Shown here piece by piece: positions 1 to 8,089 of a DNA stretch of 64,000 nt. The stretch spans positions 1-64,000 of the forward strand of contig NZ_JACSWC010000387.1 of the NCBI RefSeq assembly GCF_016888165.1, in the 5' to 3' direction. This stretch comes from Halomicronema sp. CCY15110 (GTDB taxonomy: Bacteria; Cyanobacteriota; Cyanobacteriia; Phormidesmidales; Phormidesmidaceae). Numbering within the stretch: position 1 is the first letter of the stretch; every line of letters starts with the position of its first letter. Made by a program: the position numbers and the translations under genes. Under the pieces are notes generated by a model. It was not told where the DNA came from and searched no databases. It worked only from the letters and a program-made list of their open reading frames with translations.

Positions 1-447
1 AGGAGGGGAACGTCCCCTGAAGCTCAGGTTTGAAACTGCTGACTGTGGAGATAGGCGTAGCGATCGCCCCGCGCCAGCAATTCCTCATGGGTGCCGGATT
101 CCACGATTTGGCCAGTTAGGGAACGGTCCCCTGGTTGCTGCCAAACCAGTCACATTCAGCCAACGCAAGGAGGGGAACGTCCCCTGAAGCTCAGGCTTGA
201 AACTGCTGACTATGAAGATAGGCATAGCGATCGCCCCGCGCCAGCAATTCCTCATGGGTGCCGGATTCCACGATTTGGCCAGTTAGGGGACGGTCCCCTG
301 GTTGCTGCCAAACCAGTCACATTCAGCCAACGCAAGGAGGGGAACGTCCCCTGAAGCTCACGCTTGAAACTGCTGACTGTGGAGATAAGCATAGCGATCG
401 CCCCGCGCCAGCAATTCCTCATGGGTGCCCGATTCCACGATTTGGCC
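1..447. repeat. 167-bp tandem array copying the 3' end of the adjacent ABC transporter gene
   Basis: Three units start at 1, 168 and 335, an exact 167-bp period. Each unit carries a 90-bp block (24-113, 191-280 and the native 358-447) that reproduces, on the minus strand, the last 29 codons and stop of the ABC transporter gene with only a few substitutions. The other 77 bp of each full unit contain two 15-bp near-palindromes, for example at 4-18 and 118-132 in unit 1 and at 171-185 and 285-299 in unit 2. The third unit is the real gene end, so units 1 and 2 are extra copies. All copies keep the in-frame TGA. The array continues past the left edge, so the copy number is unknown. Confidence 0.95.
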
Positions 448-2097
448 CTGTTCCAGCACGAGAATGCGATCGGCGTTGCGCACGGTGGCGAGGCGATGGG
501 CAATGATGAACGCAGTGCGATCGCCCATCAGTCGTTCCAGGGCTTCCTGCACCAAGTTTTCCGATTCCGAATCTAGCGCTGACGTGGCTTCGTCGAGAAT
601 CAAAATGCGGGGATTGAGGAGCACCGCGCGGGCGATCGCGATGCGCTGCCGCTGCCCGCCGGAAAGGTTCACCCCCCGTTCCCCCACCCAGGCGTAATAA
701 CCCTGGGAAAATTGACTGATAAAGTCGTGGGCGTTGGCGACTTTAGCCGCCGCCGTCACCGCTGACAGGTCAAATTCCGGCTGCCCAAAGGCGATGTTTT
801 CCGCAATGGTGCCCGAAAACAGTACCGTCTCCTGGGGCACAATGCCGATTTGCCGCCGCAGGCTTTTCAGCGTCACCGTGGCAATGTCTTCCCCATCGAT
901 CAAAATCTGCCCCGCTTGGGGATCGTAAAAGCGCGGCAACAGATTCACTAACGTGGTTTTGCCCGCCCCCGAAGACCCCACCAGGGCAATTTTCTCTCCC
1001 GGCTTCGCCAGCAAATTAATGTCTTGCAGCACCGGTTCCCCCGGTTTGTATTGAAAGGAGATGTGGCGATACTCCACCTTGCCCGTCACGGCGGGCAGCG
1101 ATCGCGCATCCGGTGCTTCTTCTACCCCCGGCGCGATCGCCGTCAGCTCAAACACGCGATCCACCGAGGCTTCCGCTTCTTTGAACAGGTTGTAGTTTTC
1201 CGTCGTGTGGGTAATCGGGTCGATCAGCAGCAGTCCCGCCGTCACATAGCTGGCAAAGTCTGCCCCCGTCAGGTTGCCCGTTGAGATTTGCCAACTCCCC
1301 ACCAAAAATAGAACGAGAATAATCCCCGCATACAGCAACCCAATGACGGGATACTGCACCGCTAACAGCCAGGCCGCCCGATACTTGGCCTCATAATGCC
1401 GTTGCGATTCTACCCGAAAGCGCTCGACCGCATAGTCTTCAGCGGCAAAGGCGCGGATCAGGCGAATGCCGCCAAACACCTCCGTGAGCTGCGAGGACAG
1501 ATCCGACACCAGATTTTGACTGGTGCGGGAATATTGCAACATGCGATCGCCAAACCACCCCACCAGCACCGCAAACGCGGGCACAATCACCAGCATCGTC
1601 AGGGTCAACTGCCAGTTGAGATAGACCATATAAATGATCACCACCACTAGCTGCAAAATACTGGGAATAAAATCCTGAAACAGCTTTTTGACGACTTCGC
1701 CAATGCGATCGATATCCTCCGTCAATCGATAAGTCAGATCGCCCGTCTGCGCTGTTTCAAAATAGGTGAGACTGAGTCGCTGCAAATGACTATAGGTGGC
1801 GACCCGCAACGTCAGTGCCACCTCTAGCGCCGCTTTGGACATCAGCGAATCTTGCCCGTACTGGCCCAGCTTGTGAATCACAAAGCCCGCGATGGTGATG
1901 GCCGCCAGCCGCGCCAGTTCCAGCACCTGGCCCTGCACCAACAGCGACAGCATCTGCCCCGAGAGCCACGCCAAAATCGGCCAAAACGCCGTGAACACTA
2001 ACGTACAGAGCAGGGCGTAAGCCATGGTGCGCCACTGCTCACGGACGTAGGGAGCCAGATTCAAATATTTTGAACGGGGTTTTGCACGGGGAGCCAA
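358..2097 (-). CDS. ABC transporter, MsbA-type exporter (fused membrane and ATPase domains)
   Basis: A 579-residue half-transporter with an N-terminal six-helix ABC membrane domain (about residues 20-310) and a C-terminal ATPase. The ATPase shows Walker A GSSGAGKTT, the signature [14 protein letters not shown], Walker B ILILDEATSALD and the H-loop IAHRLAT. It would act as a dimer in the plasma membrane, probably moving lipids or other hydrophobic substrates. Length and order are normal for the MsbA/MdlB family. The substrate cannot be told from sequence. It stands alone, and its last 29 codons are duplicated in the tandem array just downstream. A second, less similar exporter lies at 36830-38596. 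Confidence 0.95.
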   Translation of the reverse strand: MAPRAKPRSKYLNLAPYVREQWRTMAYALLCTLVFTAFWPILAWLSGQMLSLLVQGQVLELARLAAITIAGFVIHKLGQYGQDSLMSKAALEVALTLRVATYSHLQRLSLTYFETAQTGDLTYRLTEDIDRIGEVVKKLFQDFIPSILQLVVVIIYMVYLNWQLTLTMLVIVPAFAVLVGWFGDRMLQYSRTSQNLVSDLSSQLTEVFGGIRLIRAFAAEDYAVERFRVESQRHYEAKYRAAWLLAVQYPVIGLLYAGIILVLFLVGSWQISTGNLTGADFASYVTAGLLLIDPITHTTENYNLFKEAEASVDRVFELTAIAPGVEEAPDARSLPAVTGKVEYRHISFQYKPGEPVLQDINLLAKPGEKIALVGSSGAGKTTLVNLLPRFYDPQAGQILIDGEDIATVTLKSLRRQIGIVPQETVLFSGTIAENIAFGQPEFDLSAVTAAAKVANAHDFISQFSQGYYAWVGERGVNLSGGQRQRIAIARAVLLNPRILILDEATSALDSESENLVQEALERLMGDRTAFIIAHRLATVRNADRILVLEQGQIVESGTHEELLARGDRYAYLHSQQFQA

Positions 2098-2644
2098 GCG
2101 ATCGCCTCTGCCAATTCTGCCTATCCCACGCTACAGCATTTCCTCACTGGCTGAGCCCCGCGACTCCGAACCGTCAGCCAGCCCTTAAAGGCATCTCGGC
2201 TGGGGCAATTTGCCCCTGGCTTGGCGGCATCCACAAGCGCGCAGACCGTTTCTTAAAACATAGACGTTTGGCTTTTATTCCAATCCTATGCAACTCTTTT
2301 AGACCCGATGAAGGCTTGCAGCCGTGATTTTCTGGGTGAATAAAAGTGCCTGTAATCCCTGGTGAGGCGAAAAAAGATTCTGAAAAGGATACTCAAACGC
2401 TTCATCTTTATTCATCAGATGCGCTCTAAAAAATAACACTTCTTAACGTCAATTCCTGAAAACATCAATCTTTCAGGCGATATCCCCATCATTGTTCCCA
2501 TGAGCAGGTTATTTTTTATTTTTATTCACAAGAGTAAATCGAGCTTTAAGGATTCTTGTTGTAAAGTTGAAAACAGTTAGCATTCTCTTTCTGCTGGTTT
2601 GGCGATCCTTCTTTTAATTGCTGTTTAGCACTGGCCTGACAACT
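2098..2644. other. 547-bp intergenic region
   Basis: No convincing gene is visible on either strand. The part from about 2340 to 2560 is more AT-rich than its surroundings, with a run of T-rich sequence near 2510. It probably holds the promoters of the ABC transporter to the left and the small gene to the right, but I cannot assign -35 and -10 boxes with confidence. Confidence 0.5.
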
Positions 2645-2866
2645 ATGAACTCTACAAGTAAGAGCTTTTATAACTTTGCGATTTTCCCAGGAACTCGTGA
2701 CCATAAGGGCTATTTTGTGCAGGATGGTACCTATAACCTGGTGCGAGTTGAGGATTCTGGTTGGGCATTTATCTGTCAAGATAACCACACTTGCTACTAC
2801 GTTGATCCCGAAAAATTGTCTGAAGTATGTGACTTAGAGGATCGTATTCTAGGCGTAGAGAGATGA
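2645..2866 (+). CDS. Small protein of unknown function (73 aa)
   Basis: I do not recognise this protein. From the ATG at 2645 it has 73 residues, soluble, acidic and rich in aromatic residues (YFVQDGTYNLVRVEDSGW). It contains three cysteines (in FICQDNHTCYYV and EVCDLED) and no membrane segment. An in-frame upstream start at 2618 would add nine residues. The regular alternation of charged and hydrophobic residues looks like a real small beta-rich domain. It is isolated, with about 0.5 kb of non-coding DNA on each side, so context gives no hint. Confidence 0.55.
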   Translation: MNSTSKSFYNFAIFPGTRDHKGYFVQDGTYNLVRVEDSGWAFICQDNHTCYYVDPEKLSEVCDLEDRILGVER

Positions 2867-3353
2867 CGACGTCCATCAATATTTGCCCAGGCAAATCTAT
2901 CGAAGAGCATCGTAAGTGACTTCTGGGAAATACTGAACTGTGCTTGACGGAAGCTTGGTACACCGCGTTAAGGCAGCTCTGAATGGAGTTGCCTTTTGTC
3001 ATATCAGCCGCTCAGGCTTGCTGCCTCAAGGCAGCTCATCATAGAAATCTGGTAGGTTGCTTTGAGAGAATATTGGGTACCTCTCAACTCAGGAGAAAGG
3101 GCGCACGGAGCGCTGCTTGCAAAGTCATGAACAGATTGCTGACAAAGTCACCCAGAAGAAGGCATGCCCAATAATTTGCCAATGACCATCACAAGGGGTG
3201 AGGCGGGTATCTCGCCTGGCAGCGTAATCCGCATACAAAATTGGGCTGTACGCTTTGAGCCAGGAGTCGGTGAGTGCAATGGCGGGTATTAGTCTGAACG
3301 CGCCGCCCGTTACCGTAGGATGGATGAAGTGAGCGACGTTGAATGACAGCATT
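2867..3353. other. 487-bp intergenic region
   Basis: No supported gene. Open frames on both strands are short and lack plausible protein composition or ribosome sites. The words AAGGCAGCTC recur near 2971 and 3028, without larger structure that I can see. Confidence 0.45.
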
Positions 3354-3779
3354 ATGGATAAGGCCGAGCAGTTAATCCGCATGGCGGAAGACGAGTTGAC
3401 TGAGTACAGTACCGAAGCCCGCAAAATCGAAAAATTGCGCCGCAAATTTGGGTTTGCTGTACCTTACCCCGAGCAAAAGACCATTCGCGATCAGGTCGAG
3501 GCTGAAATTCCGACAAATTTTGTCGCCAGGCTTGTGGAAACGAATCGGCAAATGGTGGCGCTCCCCTTTTGGGGTATTGGTGGTCTGGGTTTGCTGATTG
3601 GCATCTCGTTTCGCCAACCGCTCGACATAATTGCGACAGGCATCGGATTTTATGTGGCGTTTCAACTGCAAAAGTGGGGTTGGGAGTTGCAGGCTAAGCG
3701 ATTAGTCGTGAAAACTTTTGATGATATTGAAGCTGGCATTCAAGCTGCAAAAGCTGAGTCAGCGGCCTCCGATGCTTAG
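3354..3779 (+). CDS. Small two-helix membrane protein of unknown function (141 aa)
   Basis: I do not recognise the family. The chosen ATG at 3354 gives a charged, probably helical N-terminus (residues 1-60, rich in E, R and K), then two hydrophobic segments at about 67-86 and 90-106 joined by a short RQP loop, and a polar Ala/Glu-rich tail. The expected topology is two membrane helices with both termini on the same side. An in-frame TTG at 3339 would add five residues. It lies upstream of psb28 on the same strand with about 180 bp between, so co-transcription is uncertain. Confidence 0.65.
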   Translation: MDKAEQLIRMAEDELTEYSTEARKIEKLRRKFGFAVPYPEQKTIRDQVEAEIPTNFVARLVETNRQMVALPFWGIGGLGLLIGISFRQPLDIIATGIGFYVAFQLQKWGWELQAKRLVVKTFDDIEAGIQAAKAESAASDA

Positions 3780-3956
3780 ATAGGGGCTGCAAGTCGATTT
3801 TGCCAGGCAGGCCTGGGCGCTTGATTGGCTGGTAGTTTAAGACTGGCGCTTTCACGCTTACAGGGGTGCAGCGTTTCTGCCGAAAGGCGGATCTAAATCA
3901 GCGCTCAAGATGAGAGGATAGAAGTTTATCGTTTGTAAAATTTCGGTTATTAATCT

Positions 3957-4292
3957 ATGGCGCGTATTGAATTTGCTCGTGGCGTTGCAGAAGAAGTGAT
4001 TCCTGATGTGCGGTTGACGAGAGCTCCTGACGGTAGCGATGGCACCGCGACCTTCTATTTTGATCATCCCAAGGCCCTCTCAGAAGATGAAGGGGTAGAA
4101 ATCACGGGCATGTATATGGTGGACGAAGAAGGCGAGCTCTCCACTCGGGAAGTGAAGGGCAAGTTCATTGACGGTCGGCCCGCTGGGATTGAGGTGCTGT
4201 ACGTCATGAAGGACGAAAGCGAGTGGGAGCGGTTCATGCGGTTTATGAATCGCTATGCCGAACAGAATGGCTTGGGCTTTACTAAGAGCTAG
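3957..4292 (+). CDS. psb28: Photosystem II assembly protein Psb28
   Basis: At 111 residues this has the usual Psb28 length. It begins [10 protein letters not shown] and contains the conserved blocks [20 protein letters not shown] and [17 protein letters not shown]. Psb28 is a soluble cytoplasmic-side factor that binds photosystem II assembly intermediates (the CP47/RC47 stage) and is not part of the mature complex. The moaB start lies five bases after the stop, so the two genes may share a transcript, although no functional link between them is known to me. Confidence 0.97.
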   Translation: MARIEFARGVAEEVIPDVRLTRAPDGSDGTATFYFDHPKALSEDEGVEITGMYMVDEEGELSTREVKGKFIDGRPAGIEVLYVMKDESEWERFMRFMNRYAEQNGLGFTKS

Positions 4293-4297
4293 ACTCC

Positions 4298-4795
4298 ATG
4301 TCACAGCCCCATCCTGATGCTGCTGCCATAGTTAAATGCGCTGTGCTGACGGTGAGTGATACCCGCACGCCAGACACGGACAAAAGCGGCGATTTGATGC
4401 GATCGCGCCTCGCTACAGCGCCGCATCAGGTCATCGCTTCGGCATTGCTCAAAGACGAGCCGGAATCGGTGCGATCGCAAATTGCGCAATGGGTGGCAAT
4501 GCCCAATATCGACGCCATTTTGATCAACGGGGGCACGGGCATTGCGCCGCGAGATACCACCTACGAAGCGATCGCAGCCCTCCTCACCAAAACGTTACCC
4601 GGCTTTGGCGAGCTGTTTCGGATGCTGAGCTACGAGCAAATTGGGTCGCGGGCGATGGCTTCGCGAGCGATCGCGGGGGTTTGCCGATCAACGCTGATCT
4701 TTTCGACCCCCGGTTCTAGCAAAGCGGTAGAGCTGGCGATGGATCGACTGATCCTGCCAGAATTGATTCACCTCACGACGCAGATGCGCGGCTAG
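4298..4795 (+). CDS. moaB: Molybdenum cofactor biosynthesis protein B (MoaB/MogA family)
   Basis: A 165-residue protein with the MoaB/MogA fold: an N-terminal AVLTVSDTRTPDTDKSG strand-turn and the molybdopterin-binding loop INGGTGIAPRDTTYEAI at about residues 76-92. The family adenylates molybdopterin or assists molybdate insertion in the cytoplasm. Length and motifs fit MoaB. It follows psb28 by five bases. No other molybdenum cofactor gene is in the window. Confidence 0.94.
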   Translation: MSQPHPDAAAIVKCAVLTVSDTRTPDTDKSGDLMRSRLATAPHQVIASALLKDEPESVRSQIAQWVAMPNIDAILINGGTGIAPRDTTYEAIAALLTKTLPGFGELFRMLSYEQIGSRAMASRAIAGVCRSTLIFSTPGSSKAVELAMDRLILPELIHLTTQMRG

Positions 4796-4836
4796 TCTGC
4801 TGACGGGACTCCCGCCTGATGTGATGGGTACTGCCG

Positions 4837-5049
4837 TTAGCCACCGCCAACGATGGTAACGATCTCTAAGCGATCGCCCGCCTGCAAGTAGGTTTCTTCC
4901 CAAAACTGGCGATGCAAAATTTCGCCGTTATATTCCACAGCCACCAATCGGGGGTTGAGGCCGATTTGCTGTAGGTAGTCCGGCAGCAGAGTTTGCGCGG
5001 CACATTCCGCCGCTTCACCATTGACTTGTAGCTGAATTAACTGAGACAT
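4837..5049 (-). CDS. thiS: Sulfur carrier protein ThiS
   Basis: A 70-residue ubiquitin-like protein from the ATG at 5049 (an in-frame start at 5061 would add four residues). It starts MSQLIQLQVNGEA and ends VTIVGGG, the C-terminal Gly-Gly that is adenylated and converted to thiocarboxylate. ThiS passes sulfur to ThiG for the thiazole ring of thiamine. It is the second gene of a short operon behind the thiE fusion gene, whose stop is 52 bp upstream. Three glycines at the C-terminus rather than two is a small variation seen in this family. Confidence 0.95.
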   Translation of the reverse strand: MSQLIQLQVNGEAAECAAQTLLPDYLQQIGLNPRLVAVEYNGEILHRQFWEETYLQAGDRLEIVTIVGGG

Positions 5050-5101
5050 CTCAACGCACACACGATTGAAAAGATCGGCAGGAACGAAAGGCGAACAGGG
5101 C

Positions 5102-6157
5102 TCACGCTGGGGACACTACTGTTCGCAACCGGGCCACGAGACTTTGGCTCGCCGCCGTGGGATCTTCCGCCTGCATCAGCGCTCGGACCACGGCCACGCG
5201 ATCGCCCCCCGCCGCCTTCACTTCATCCAGATTTTCGGCATCAATGCCGCCAATGGCAAAAAACGGCACGGGAGAATTAGCGGCGGCGTAACGCACATAG
5301 TCCAGCCCAGCGGCAGCTTTGTCTGGTTTGGTGGGGGTCGCATAAACGGGGCCAACGCCAATATAATCGGCCCCTTCCGCGAGAGCCTTGGCCATTTCGT
5401 CTGGGTTGGTGGTGGAGCGGCCAATGATGCGATCGCTGCCCAACAGTTGACGAGCCGTGGCGATGGGCAAATCTTGCTGCCCCAGGTGAACGCCATCGGC
5501 CTCCACCGCCAGGGCCAGATCCACGCGATCGTTGATCAAAAAGAGCGCCCCGTACTGATGGCACAGGTCTTTGAGTTGGCGAGCAATCACGATGCGATCG
5601 CAGTCATCGCCCGTTTTTTCGCGATACTGCACCAACGGCAAGCCGCCTTGCAACGCCGCTTCCACCACTGACAAAATATTGGGGGCAGGCGACGTGACCA
5701 AATATAGCTGCGCCTGACGCAGCTGTTGAAACCGCTGGTGGCCCATGATTTCGCTTTCCAGCGTGTAGATTTGATAGCGCCACTGCTTACACGCCGCCGC
5801 AAAATCGGTCTGATGAAGTTTGCCAAACTCTTCCAGCGATCGCAGGGCTTCTTGCACCCGGCAAAAGTTGGCCTGTAGCACTTGGGTGACGCTCGTGCGA
5901 CGCTGCTCTTGCGGATGCGTGAGGGAAGTGCCGGTGTCGTTGGGGGTGTCGCGGGCGGCCCGTAAGTCGGCGGTGTGCCACTGTCCCAAACTTTGTCGCA
6001 GGTGCTTCAGTTTGTCGGTCAAGTCGTGGTGGTTCAGGCCAAAGCGACACCAATCTTCCAGCACTCGCAATCCTTCGCGAGCGCGATCGAGATTCGCATC
6101 CAAAATACGGCGGACAGGCAGGTCGGTGCTGGAGGTTGGTAAGGCGGAGTGATTCAT
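5102..6157 (-). CDS. thiE: Thiamine-phosphate synthase with N-terminal ThiD2-type domain
   Basis: A 351-residue two-domain protein. Residues 1-140 (RILDANLDRAREGLRVLEDW) match the ThiD2-type domain commonly fused to ThiE in cyanobacteria, a proposed HMP-phosphate kinase. Residues from about 145 form the ThiE TIM barrel, with VQYREK, LINDRVDLALAV, GVHLGQQDLP, IGRSTTN, YIGVGPVYATPTK and FFAIGGI. ThiE joins HMP-pyrophosphate to thiazole phosphate to make thiamine phosphate. The start at 6157 is preferred; 6166 would add three residues. thiS follows in the same direction. I see no THI-box (TPP riboswitch) upstream. Confidence 0.95.
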   Translation of the reverse strand: MNHSALPTSSTDLPVRRILDANLDRAREGLRVLEDWCRFGLNHHDLTDKLKHLRQSLGQWHTADLRAARDTPNDTGTSLTHPQEQRRTSVTQVLQANFCRVQEALRSLEEFGKLHQTDFAAACKQWRYQIYTLESEIMGHQRFQQLRQAQLYLVTSPAPNILSVVEAALQGGLPLVQYREKTGDDCDRIVIARQLKDLCHQYGALFLINDRVDLALAVEADGVHLGQQDLPIATARQLLGSDRIIGRSTTNPDEMAKALAEGADYIGVGPVYATPTKPDKAAAGLDYVRYAAANSPVPFFAIGGIDAENLDEVKAAGGDRVAVVRALMQAEDPTAASQSLVARLRTVVSPA

Positions 6158-6243
6158 ACAGGCCAAAAGCAGAAGTATTTCTATGCTAAAGAAAATGGAC
6201 TCTCTAGTTTAGCCTTGGCGGCATACACGCCCGGCGGGAAGCA

Positions 6244-6258
6244 AGGGAACGTTGCCCT
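6244..6258. repeat. Single copy of the 15-bp palindromic repeat
   Basis: The sequence AGGGAACGTTGCCCT is a variant of the AGGGGACGGTCCCCT family seen at four other places in the window. It sits about 60 bp beyond the 3' end of the pentapeptide protein gene. Confidence 0.6.
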
Positions 6259-6315
6259 CAATGCTGATGAAAGGATGATTTGATGTGAGGGCGATCGCGG
6301 GGGCGCGGCATCGCC

Positions 6316-6816
6316 TCAAGGGCAATACAGCGTATCGCGGGTGGCGCGCCCGGTCACTGGATTGGTGCCCGTCGCCACCTTGCACAATTGGTTGTTCGTT
6401 TTGGGGGCTAACAACACATCGGTAAAATCGGCCCCCTCAATAACCGCACCGCGAAAGTCCGTATCAAAGGCATACGCGCCTTCGAGAATGGCGTTGGTTA
6501 AGTTAGTGCGAATGAACCGAGCGCCATCGAGGGTGGCCCCCGTCATGTTGGCTCCCGTCATGTCGGCTTGACTGAGAGTGGTATCAAACAGCCGCGCCCC
6601 CCGAAAATCGGCTCCTTGCAAGTTGGCATTAGCCAAATCGGCGCGAGTGAAATCATCGCCTCGGAAATCGCGATTGGCAAAGTCTGCATAGCGGAGGCTC
6701 TGGCGATCGTAGCTTTCGGCATGGACGGGGGAAATGCCGATGCCCCAAACCGTGATGAGCAGGATCAGTCCCATCAAGATGCGGCGGGCGATCGCACTCA
6801 CAGGCAGCGTTTTCAT
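6316..6816 (-). CDS. Exported pentapeptide-repeat protein, probably thylakoid lumenal
   Basis: From the ATG at 6816 the protein has 166 residues. A basic start and hydrophobic stretch (MKTLPVSAIARRILMGLILL) ending at VHA-E near residue 33 form a signal peptide. Residues 40-135 are a run of A(D/N)LxX pentapeptides (RADLANANLQGADFRGARLF), predicted to fold as a right-handed quadrilateral beta-helix. The tail (NNQLCKVATG and DTLYCP) has two cysteines, likely a disulfide. It resembles the lumenal pentapeptide proteins of cyanobacteria and chloroplasts (TL17 group), whose role is not settled. An upstream start at 6846 is possible but would bury the signal. Confidence 0.85.
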   Translation of the reverse strand: MKTLPVSAIARRILMGLILLITVWGIGISPVHAESYDRQSLRYADFANRDFRGDDFTRADLANANLQGADFRGARLFDTTLSQADMTGANMTGATLDGARFIRTNLTNAILEGAYAFDTDFRGAVIEGADFTDVLLAPKTNNQLCKVATGTNPVTGRATRDTLYCP

Positions 6817-6932
6817 GACATCCACGGGTGATTCTTGACTCAACACCTGTGATCCTACAGGGCGGTTGCCCCGGGTGGAAGCGTCCGAGCGACGGAAAAT
6901 GGCGTAGTTAGCGAAGGCCGCATGGGGAGGCG

Positions 6933-7895
6933 CTACAGTTCGGCAAAGCGATCGCTGGCGGCAATCAAGGCCCTGACAATGCCCGGTTCAGTGACGGAGT
7001 GACCGGCGTCGGGCACCGGAATGAATTCGGCCTCGGGCCAAGCGCGATGCAGTTCCCAAGCGGTTTTCATCGGACATACGACATCGTAACGCCCCTGCAC
7101 AATCACCCCCGGAATTGCCCGCAAGCGATCGGCTTGGGCAATCAGTTGATCGGGCTGATCAAAGAATCCCTGGTTCATAAAGTAATGGCACTCGATGCGG
7201 GCAAAGGCGATCGCAAACTCCGCCTCGCCAAATTTTTCCAGCAGCGCCGCATCGGGAATCAGCTTGCTCGTACTGGCTTCCCAAATCGACCAGGCGCGGG
7301 CCGCTGTGAGCCGCACTTGCGAATCTTCGTCCGTCAAACGCCGGTAGTAAGCTGACAGCAGATCATCCCGCTCTTCGGGGGGAATGGGCGCGAGATACGT
7401 CTCCCACGCATCGGGAAACAAATAACTGGCCCCGGATTGGTAAAACCAGTGAATCTCTGCGGGACGCAAGGTAAAGATGCCCCGCAAAATCAAGCCCCGG
7501 CAGCGATCGGGATGGGTTTGGGCATAGGCCAGGGCTAGAGTGCTGCCCCAGCTGCCGCCAAAGACGACCCAAGCGTCAATGCCAAAGTGCTCGCGAATGG
7601 TCTCGATGTCTTCGACCAAATGCCAGGTGGTATTTTCGGCCAGCTCCGCATGGGGGCGACTGCGACCACAGCCCCGCTGGTCAAACAAAATAATGCGCCA
7701 TTTTTGCGGGTCAAAAAATTGGCGATAGAGGGGCACGGTGCCGCCGCCGGGGCCGCCATGCAAAAAGAGCACCGGCTTACCGTGGGGATTGCCCGACGCC
7801 TCGACGTAGAGGGTGTGGCGCTCCGAAACGGGCAAAAAATGGGTGTAGTCCGGCTCAATGGGGGGATACAGCCCCCGCAGTTCAGAAGAAGTCAC
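6933..7895 (-). CDS. pip: Prolyl aminopeptidase (proline iminopeptidase)
   Basis: A 320-residue alpha/beta hydrolase of peptidase family S33, the normal length. Visible motifs are the oxyanion loop FLHGGPGGGTVP, DQRGCGRSRPHA, the nucleophile elbow FGGSWGSTLALAYA (Ser near 117), and a C-terminal GRYDVVCP aspartate with the catalytic histidine in DAGHSVTEPG. The enzyme removes N-terminal proline from peptides in the cytoplasm. It lies downstream of gatA on the same strand, separated by about 200 bp with an inverted repeat, so it is probably transcribed separately. Confidence 0.95.
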   Translation of the reverse strand: MTSSELRGLYPPIEPDYTHFLPVSERHTLYVEASGNPHGKPVLFLHGGPGGGTVPLYRQFFDPQKWRIILFDQRGCGRSRPHAELAENTTWHLVEDIETIREHFGIDAWVVFGGSWGSTLALAYAQTHPDRCRGLILRGIFTLRPAEIHWFYQSGASYLFPDAWETYLAPIPPEERDDLLSAYYRRLTDEDSQVRLTAARAWSIWEASTSKLIPDAALLEKFGEAEFAIAFARIECHYFMNQGFFDQPDQLIAQADRLRAIPGVIVQGRYDVVCPMKTAWELHRAWPEAEFIPVPDAGHSVTEPGIVRALIAASDRFAEL

Positions 7896-7996
7896 GGTTT
7901 AGCCATTCCGAAGGTCTACTGTTTAACGATGATCTTAAGCTAGCAACCAACGGGCGATCGCTGACTGCACATCCACTCGCAGATGAGAAGCGCTTA

Positions 7997-8062
7997 AGGG
8001 GACGCTTCCCTGCCTCCATCCAAGGCAGTCGCGACCAGGCAGCGCAAAGGGAAGCGTCCCCT
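7997..8062. repeat. Inverted pair of 15-bp palindromic repeats downstream of gatA
   Basis: AGGGGACGCTTCCCT at 7997-8011 is an exact inverted copy of AGGGAAGCGTCCCCT at 8048-8062, enclosing 36 bp with a further weak stem. A transcript reading out of gatA would form a 15-bp hairpin 28 bp past the stop codon. It lacks a U-tract, so it may protect RNA or terminate weakly. It belongs to the dispersed family described in the findings. Confidence 0.85.
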
Positions 8063-8089
8063 AGCGAGTCCCCTGGGCAACCCATCTTG

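Noticed and set aside
91-506. Short plus-strand frames in the left-edge array
   Set aside because: They repeat with the 167-bp units and read antisense to the copied ABC gene end, so they are by-products of the repeat.
2070-2327. 85-codon plus-strand frame over the ABC gene start
   Set aside because: It is partly antisense to the ABC transporter gene and has no ribosome site or protein-like pattern.
6158-6315. Possible TPP riboswitch before thiE
   Set aside because: The conserved CUGAGA and ACCUGA blocks are not visible upstream of the start on the minus strand.
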